DNA from: CAYXUW01 sp964468375
GTDB taxonomy: Bacteria > Planctomycetota > Phycisphaerae > Sedimentisphaerales > Anaerobacaceae
NCBI GenBank assembly: GCA_964468375.1
Contig: CAYXUW010000047.1
Coordinates: 1 to 17,727, forward strand
Length of the DNA stretch: 17,727 nt
Direction of reading: 5' to 3'
Each line of letters begins with the position of its first letter. Position 1 is the stretch's first letter. The translations under genes and the position numbers were made by a program. This document shows positions 12,970-17,727 of the stretch, one piece after another. The notes below the pieces were generated by a model. It had not been told where the DNA came from, did not search any database, and worked only from the letters and a program-made list of their open reading frames with translations.

Positions 12970-15687
12970 TCAGCGGTTGTCAAAATCCATTGCTGTGCGA
13001 ACTGCAGGAGACAGTTCAGGTAAAGTCATTTTGATTATCGGCTTAGATGGAATATCCTGTTCAGCAGCTTGGAACTTTATACTGTCATCTTTGAACATGG
13101 CAAGTTTGGCTGACCAGTTTTCCATAGAGGCAACCTGAAGTTCCGTCTGTTTTTCCTTCAGCTCAGCCAGTTTCTTGTTAGACTCTTCACGGGCAGCCCT
13201 CGCTTCGGCCAGTGCACCGGCCAAATCGGTTTGTCTCATAGCCAGAGCATGGTCCTCTCCGGCCCTGTCGACTACTCGTTCGGACGTTACTTGCTGTACC
13301 CGTGCGCTGAACCTGGCTTTAACAGCGTCAAGATACGCCTGTGCCGCCTCGCGTTTTGCAGTATTGTTTACCAGAATAATATCCACCTCGGCTTGAGCGG
13401 CCGCATAGCACGCGTCAATGCCGGCGTTCTCGCACAATTTGCTTGCATTTGCGTTTGCTATCATACGGTCATAGGCAGCTTCGCCGCGGAGTTTCTGGCT
13501 TGATGCCAGCTTTCTGTCGCGTTCTATCTGTGCCTTAGATACCGCGTATTCCATTGTAAATTGTGTATTGGTGCGGTCGATTTCTGAACCTCTTTTTTGC
13601 CGCGTAGCATTAGCCTGCGTCAGCTCCTGCTGATAGTTGGCTTGAGCAATTTTCTCCGCAGATCGTATTGAATTCTCACTTTGGGCCAGTTTTGCCTGGA
13701 GACATCTGCGGGCGGAATCAATCTGCGCATCAATCTGCATTGCAAGAGCTTCCTGCGAATCAGAAACACTTTTAGCTTCTGTCATAAGTTTGGAATACTG
13801 TGCTTCTCCTCGCTGTTTAACGGCCCAGAGCCTAACCTTCAGTTCTCCAATCTCGTGCTGGCCGCATTTGTCAGCGGCTTCTGCTTCTGCAAAGAGTTTT
13901 TTCGCACGGGCTGCACCAATACGCTCCAGAGCATCTGCTTGGCTGCGGTAATCCAAAACCTCCGCTTCTCTTTCTTTACGGAACGATTCCGCCTGAACAA
14001 GATGCTGCTGGTATTTCGATTCTATTACTTCCATCTCTTTTTCGGTCTTCGTTTCAATTTCGTTGAAACGTGAACGTGCCTGAGCTTCGAGAGCATCGGC
14101 GATACCTAATTTCTCCTGTGCTATAGCGTCTTCCTGTCTTTTTGTGGCCAGAAGATTTGCGTGAGCTTCTGCGAATGTCGCTTCTGCAACCATTTCGTGA
14201 GCGTTGGCTCGTGCCTCGATTCGCATAACCTCCGCCATGCTTTTCCGATACTCTGCGATGTGGTCCGGTTCTATCCTCGCTGCCACGGCCGTTACTTCAG
14301 GAACATCAGGCACCTGGTGCAGTTCTTCGCTTTGCTGGGATATCTCGGTGGTGTATTTGCTCATTTCAACCTTCCCGACCGCTTTTTTAGACGCTATCTC
14401 TTTTAGAACTTCCTTTCTGATTTTTGCCGCTTCTGCTTCAGCGTCCGCGATTAGCTGAAGTTTCTTTGCTTCCGCTACAGCTTCCGCATGGACGGCTGTT
14501 TGACGTGCCGCCTCGGCGCGGGCCGCGGCTTCTGCCCTGACAAATTCGGCCTGGGCTGTTTCTTCGGTCCTTTCTGCGCTTACTCGAAGCTTCTCGACTT
14601 CATTGAGCTCGTTGTCGAGTCTGGTCTGCGCCTCTGCAAGCAGCGATTCGTAGTTGGCTGCCGATTTATCCTGATGATGCTGGACCTCCGCCCGCAGACG
14701 GTCGATTTCCGCCATCGCTTTTTCAAAGCGAGTGGGAGCACCGGCGGATTTCTCTTGTGTTCTCGCCTGCTCCACCGTCCTAAAGGACGCCGCTTCCAGC
14801 AGTTTTAATTGATACTCCTCATTCGCGAGATTTGCCTCAATCTTATCGGCTCTCGCACGAAGCTCTTTCGCGCGGGCCGCCGTATCATTAAGAATTGTTG
14901 CGCTCGCAACCTTGAGTCTGCTGACTTCGGAGTTTGTCCGAATTGTTGCAGATTTGATTTGCTCTTCAAGTTCATCTGCGCGGGCTGCCGTTTCCTTTGA
15001 GGCCGCCACGGCTTTGGCCTCAAGCTCTGCAATGGTCGCTGCCGCGCGCTGCCGCGTTGCTTTCGAAGCTTCTGTCATCTCAACAATTTTTGCTTCCCCT
15101 TCGACCTGAATTGCTTTGCGAATTTCTTTAAGCTGGTCTATACGAGCTGTTTCGTTCGCGAACGTTTCTCGCGCGTCATCGACATCGTCATTGAATTTGC
15201 TTTCGCTTTCTTTAATTAACGACGCTATAATTGTGTCTTTCCGTTCGATGAGCGCTTCAAGCTCCGCTTCCCTCGACGCAATCTGCGCCATTGCCTTGCC
15301 GTACTCATGGTTGTGCTTTTCCAGAAGAGCTTCCGCCTGGGAGATGTTCTTGCTCACCTGAGCTTCCACTTCGACGCGCCGCGCGCTGAAATCAGCCAGC
15401 TGTTTATTCAATTCTGCGCGTGCCTGCACGTCGGCGGTGTCGGCCGTTTCCAGAGTGGCTTCCACCTTCGATATGCCCATCTTGCCTTCGCTGATATACT
15501 CGATAGGCAAATTCGAGAAATCAGCTAAGTGGGAGAGTTCCGAATGAGCTTTCGAAATCTCCTCGCGCTCGGTCCTCGGCCCCACTATCTGGCCGTACCT
15601 TGAGCACCCTGAACCGAGCAGTATAACTGCCAAAAATACGCCTGCTAAACATATACAAATCAGTCTTTTTTGTGTGTTCGCTGCCAT
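12970..15687 (-). CDS. Giant coiled-coil lipoprotein, function unknown
   Basis: The protein has 905 residues. A lipoprotein signal (hydrophobic 9-24, lipobox LGSGC, C28) is followed by a short linker (30-68). From about 70 to 875 it is almost all helix-forming Ala, Glu, Lys, Arg, Gln and Asp with heptad-like spacing. The only substantial proline cluster in the coil is VPDVPEV..RIEPD at 459-475, the midpoint of the coil, with arms of about 385 and 400 residues on either side. Cysteines C608, C662, C752 and C760 are confined to the distal arm. A proline-bearing tail (about 876-905) ends the chain. It fits no family I can name; structural envelope lipoproteins and chromosome-segregation-like rods share the composition. 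AAGGGG lies about 9 bases before the ATG. It is probably single, with its own terminator at 12911-12948. Confidence 0.85.
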   Translation of the reverse strand: MAANTQKRLICICLAGVFLAVILLGSGCSRYGQIVGPRTEREEISKAHSELSHLADFSNLPIEYISEGKMGISKVEATLETADTADVQARAELNKQLADFSARRVEVEAQVSKNISQAEALLEKHNHEYGKAMAQIASREAELEALIERKDTIIASLIKESESKFNDDVDDARETFANETARIDQLKEIRKAIQVEGEAKIVEMTEASKATRQRAAATIAELEAKAVAASKETAARADELEEQIKSATIRTNSEVSRLKVASATILNDTAARAKELRARADKIEANLANEEYQLKLLEAASFRTVEQARTQEKSAGAPTRFEKAMAEIDRLRAEVQHHQDKSAANYESLLAEAQTRLDNELNEVEKLRVSAERTEETAQAEFVRAEAAARAEAARQTAVHAEAVAEAKKLQLIADAEAEAAKIRKEVLKEIASKKAVGKVEMSKYTTEISQQSEELHQVPDVPEVTAVAARIEPDHIAEYRKSMAEVMRIEARANAHEMVAEATFAEAHANLLATKRQEDAIAQEKLGIADALEAQARSRFNEIETKTEKEMEVIESKYQQHLVQAESFRKEREAEVLDYRSQADALERIGAARAKKLFAEAEAADKCGQHEIGELKVRLWAVKQRGEAQYSKLMTEAKSVSDSQEALAMQIDAQIDSARRCLQAKLAQSENSIRSAEKIAQANYQQELTQANATRQKRGSEIDRTNTQFTMEYAVSKAQIERDRKLASSQKLRGEAAYDRMIANANASKLCENAGIDACYAAAQAEVDIILVNNTAKREAAQAYLDAVKARFSARVQQVTSERVVDRAGEDHALAMRQTDLAGALAEARAAREESNKKLAELKEKQTELQVASMENWSAKLAMFKDDSIKFQAAEQDIPSKPIIKMTLPELSPAVRTAMDFDNR

Positions 15688-16127
15688 TATCGCACCCCTT
15701 ATTAAACCCCCTATATCTAATTTGATTTTGCCCTTCCTCCACGCTTGATGGGCACCTCATAGAATCTTTCGTCCAAACGAAAGAATCGCTTTAGTGTAAA
15801 GTATACAAATTGGAATTCCGCAAGGGCGCGGAATATGCAAAAAAAACGAGCTTTTTTTTGGAAAAAAATTTCCATCCGATAACACCTCTCCTGCCGCCCT
15901 CCGTCTGGCTATATTTAGCCCCACTACAGACTCTTCGACCAAGCTCGGGGCAAGTTGGGTTTGATTGGGTTTGTTTTAACCAAGTGTCCAATTGCTATTT
16001 TTCGTTATAAGCCCTTGTTTTCACTTGACTTGTAAAGATTTGACTTTTTAAAAAATTGGGTTTGTTTTGCATATTTTGGTTATTTTGATTGATTGAACCC
16101 GTGCAGGAGGCAGCACAAGCAAATCTG
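15688..16127. other. AT-rich, hairpin-rich spacer upstream of the coiled-coil lipoprotein gene
   Basis: I see no gene in these 440 bases. They hold the ribosome binding site of the lipoprotein gene, a possible minus-strand -10 TATACT (15800-15805) without a good -35, and several hairpins: 15765-15784 (separate entry), ATTCCGC/GCGGAAT (15815-15821/15828-15834), A8/T8 (15839-15846/15852-15859) and GGAAA/TTTCC (15860-15873). The 14-base ATTGGGTTTGTTTT occurs twice in the same orientation, at 15964-15977 and 16055-16068. The region is much richer in A and T than its neighbours. Confidence 0.6.
15765..15784 (-). promoter_or_regulatory. Hairpin in the presumed leader of the coiled-coil lipoprotein mRNA
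   Basis: TCTTTCGT and ACGAAAGA form a perfect 8-bp stem with a 4-base loop, about 80 bases before the start codon. If transcription starts near 15793, from the TATACT at 15800-15805, the hairpin sits at the very 5' end of the mRNA, where it could stabilise the transcript. It could also be a repressor site in the DNA. Confidence 0.35.
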
Positions 16128-16235
16128 CTACGCCTTTTCAATCTTGCTCATCGCATCATTTAGGTGGTCGAGGAGGAGTTTTTTGTCGGGGCCGCCGAGA
16201 TGCTCCCACGGCAAAGTCTCGTCAGGGTTTTGACG
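16128..16235 (-). pseudogene. Remnant of the 3' end of a radical SAM gene
   Basis: Read on the minus strand from 16235 to the TAG at 16128-16130, this scrap encodes RQNPDETLPWEHLGG, then GPDKKLLLDHLND, then AMSKIEKA and stop. It copies the C-terminus of the radical SAM protein whose intact 3' part lies at 16966-17727 (RQFGTDEVLPWEHLGG...). The frame is closed by a TAG a few codons upstream, in the end of the lipoprotein gene, so it has no start and no catalytic part. It overlaps the last codons of the lipoprotein gene, whose TGA falls in the copied stretch. Most base differences from the intact copy are synonymous. Confidence 0.8.
16154..16223. repeat. 70-bp direct repeat, copy 1 (in the pseudogene)
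   Basis: It matches 17019-17088 base for base without gaps, with 7 mismatches by eye (about 90% identity), in the same orientation and 865 bp apart. The two copies flank the lipoprotein gene. Confidence 0.9.
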
Positions 16236-16890
16236 TGGCGGATTTGTCACGAGCTACTGCACACCAGAAAGAGTCATCAGATAAAAGCTCTTCTACGGCT
16301 CTTCTGACACATTTCTTCGTAGTTTTTTTCATACAGTCCCCAGCTGACCACGCACTATCCCAGAACAGATCATTATCGCTGACACTCCCACTGACTGCGC
16401 TTTGCCATATAATTTGTCCGTGGGGGTCTGACAAAGCAAGTTTAACTCTGAGCGGCATGTTTCTCACTGCAATTTGCGTTCCCACGTCTCGACTTGGAAC
16501 ATAAACAGCAGTTTGCTGCCAAAGGATGAAAAAACTCTCAATCTCGCCTGTTAGAGTCAATACAGGACTTCCATTTTCTTCCACTGTTGCCACTGTCGCG
16601 CCATGACTTTTCAAGCTGTCACTGAATGCGCGAGTGAGAGTTCCTTCAAAATCATTCAGTGAGCAAGTCCCCCATCCGTAATGCCCAATTTGGTCTTTCA
16701 AGCAGTTGCTGCGTGCATCGATGAATCTTCTAACTACTATCGGAACAGTTTGTTCCTTTTTCGGTCCTCGGGGCTCGACTGGCTCGATGTCCAAGGTTAT
16801 CTGAGGAGGTGCTGCCAATTGGCAACCAGCAGCCCAAATAAGGCTCCCTACCAAAAACGCCATACTCATGACTTGTTTGACATATGGCAT
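16222..16890 (-). CDS. Lipoprotein of unknown function, YajG-like pattern
   Basis: This 222-residue protein has a signal sequence ending in the lipobox AAGC (C23). The mature part starts QLAAPPQITLDIEPVEP, then QTVPIVVRRFIDAR, then a helix ending FSDSLKSHGATVA, strands VLTLTGEIESFF and MPLRVKLALSDPHGQIIWQ, and a C-terminal helix (RRAVEELLSDDSF). That order resembles YajG and transport-auxiliary lipoproteins, a weak match only. Four cysteines besides the anchor (in SNCLKD, GTCSLN, GDCMKK and KKCVRR) and one near the end (FWCAVA) suggest disulfides. The ATG at 16890 has AGGAG 8 bases upstream; the GTG three codons earlier is too close. The gene sits between the two copies of a radical SAM 3' end, and its stop codon lies in the copied DNA, so its own C-terminus may have been altered. 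Confidence 0.7.
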   Translation of the reverse strand: MPYVKQVMSMAFLVGSLIWAAGCQLAAPPQITLDIEPVEPRGPKKEQTVPIVVRRFIDARSNCLKDQIGHYGWGTCSLNDFEGTLTRAFSDSLKSHGATVATVEENGSPVLTLTGEIESFFILWQQTAVYVPSRDVGTQIAVRNMPLRVKLALSDPHGQIIWQSAVSGSVSDNDLFWDSAWSAGDCMKKTTKKCVRRAVEELLSDDSFWCAVARDKSATSKP

Positions 16891-16965
16891 AACATACACT
16901 CCTTAAATCTACGCCTCTGATTGAACGTGTTCTAAGGATAACATAATCAAAAATAGTACACCAGC

Positions 16966-17727
16966 TTAATTTTTGCTCTTATTAAAAAGTTTTTGCTGCA
17001 AATGGGCAAATAACTGTCCATCATTTAAGTGGTCGAGGAGGAGTTTTTTGTCGGGGCCGCCGAGGTGTTCCCACGGCAGAACCTCATCTGTTCCGAATTG
17101 TCTTTCCGCGAGTTTGTTTAAACATAAGCCGGACTTCTCAAAAGCCGCCCGCCATATATTTGGGTTGAAGCACTCATCCCACAAATCGAATTTAGCGCCG
17201 TTTCTCCAGGCATCTTCGATGACTTTGCCGAGCTGCCTGTCGCCCCGGCCGATTGCCGATTCGAGGACGCTGCGCTCGATATTGTGGAATTTGAACTGCA
17301 CACATCTAGCCCGGAGTTTTCTTTTCTCGTCGAGGATTAACTGTTTTGCCTGCTCGAAATACCCAAGCGGCTTTTGCGCGAGCCAGCCGAACGGCGTGTG
17401 CGGCTTGGGGACGAGCCAGCTTACGGCAGCATTGATTTCTCCAGTTTTGCCGTCAACTCCTCTGCGAATTTTCGCCAGCACGAAAGAAAGCTGTGCGATT
17501 TGTTTTATGTCCTCCTCTGTTTCACCGGGCAGGCCGACCATAAAATACAGTTTCAGCCGTTTCCAGCCCGCTTTGAATGCGGCTTCGGCGGCGGCGAACA
17601 AGTCCTCGTTTTTTAAGGGCTTGTTGATGATTTCTCTTAATCTTTCGCTGGCGGCCTCGACGGCGATTGTCAGGCCGCCTTTGCGGACGGAGGTTACCAG
17701 TTTGGGGAGCAGCTTTAACTGCTTATC
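16966..17727 (-). CDS. Radical SAM protein, TIGR03960-like (partial, N-terminus off the right edge)
   Basis: Only the C-terminal 253 residues are in the window. They begin inside the radical SAM barrel: GGLTIAVEAASERLREIINK, then LFAAAEAAFKAGWKRLKLYF and MVGLPGETEEDI, the typical order in the B12-domain/radical SAM family TIGR03960. Then come the VSWLVPKPHTPFGW segment and a C-terminal domain with AIGRGDRQLGKVIEDAW and FDLWDECFN. The CxxxCxxC cluster motif would lie upstream, outside the window. The frame stays open to base 17727, so the apparent start at 17601 (a TTG) is internal. The function of this family is not established; many members sit beside a DUF2344 protein and ribosomal or tRNA genes. 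Its last 17 residues (GQLFAHLQQKLFNKSKN) differ from those in the duplicated remnant at 16128-16235. Confidence 0.88.
   Translation of the reverse strand, partial: DKQLKLLPKLVTSVRKGGLTIAVEAASERLREIINKPLKNEDLFAAAEAAFKAGWKRLKLYFMVGLPGETEEDIKQIAQLSFVLAKIRRGVDGKTGEINAAVSWLVPKPHTPFGWLAQKPLGYFEQAKQLILDEKRKLRARCVQFKFHNIERSVLESAIGRGDRQLGKVIEDAWRNGAKFDLWDECFNPNIWRAAFEKSGLCLNKLAERQFGTDEVLPWEHLGGPDKKLLLDHLNDGQLFAHLQQKLFNKSKN
17019..17088. repeat. 70-bp direct repeat, copy 2 (in the intact radical SAM gene)
   Basis: This is the partner of 16154-16223. It encodes DEVLPWEHLGG..LLLDHLND near the C-terminus of the radical SAM protein. After its left end (below 17019) the two copies diverge at once, which gives the two proteins different last residues. 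Confidence 0.9.

Noticed and set aside
13175..15528. Many plus-strand open frames opposite the coiled-coil gene
   Set aside because: They are short antisense shadows rich in Ser, Phe, Leu and Cys, produced by the Ala/Glu/Lys codons on the other strand, without ribosome binding sites or recognisable domains.
15839..15859. A8/T8 hairpin as a terminator for the lipoprotein gene
   Set aside because: The stem is all A-T pairs with no GC core, and it is about 360 bases beyond the lipoprotein stop.

Overview
The window looks like a piece of chromosome from a diderm (outer-membrane-bearing) bacterium. I cannot name the organism from sequence alone. The outer-membrane genes (a BamD-like TPR protein, an LptE-like lipoprotein, several lipoproteins, DsbD), the moderate GC content and the overall look of the proteins would fit the PVC group, perhaps a planctomycete of the Phycisphaerae type. 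That placement is inference and of low certainty. Almost everything is housekeeping or envelope biogenesis; I see no phage, IS element, CRISPR array, tRNA or rRNA.

Layout. 1-1270 (minus): plsX (running off the left edge) behind rpmF, the classic ribosome/lipid-synthesis pair, with a promoter carrying a perfect palindrome. 1319-2163 (plus): a small FMN-binding oxidase-family protein and a 108-residue, very lysine-rich protein of unknown function. 2332-2748 (minus): a PilZ (c-di-GMP) protein with its own terminator. 3069-4663 (plus): a fusion of a Sua5/TsaC-type tRNA threonylcarbamoylation enzyme to a YwlE-type arginine phosphatase, overlapping rpiB. This is a condensed form of the ywlC-ywlE-ywlF order known from Bacillus. 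4741-5256 (minus): a DUF456 membrane protein, divergent from the next block.

5435-12881 (plus) is one long co-directional block: BamD-like TPR protein, LptE-like lipoprotein, ftsH, dsbD, a DUF1579-like lipoprotein, nth and a LOG-family nucleotide phosphoribohydrolase. Its theme is envelope assembly and quality control, with two housekeeping genes at the end. A strong bidirectional terminator (12911-12948) closes it against the convergent neighbour.

12970-17727 (minus) is the most unusual part. A 905-residue lipoprotein is almost wholly alpha-helical coiled coil, with a proline-rich break at its midpoint. Upstream of it lies about 440 bp of AT-rich, hairpin-rich DNA. Next comes a duplicated 3' end of a radical SAM gene (a pseudogene scrap), then a 222-residue lipoprotein, then the intact 3' part of the radical SAM gene, which leaves the window at the right edge. 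The lipoprotein gene is therefore sandwiched between two roughly 90% identical copies of the same 70-bp coding segment, the clearest sign of a past rearrangement in the window.
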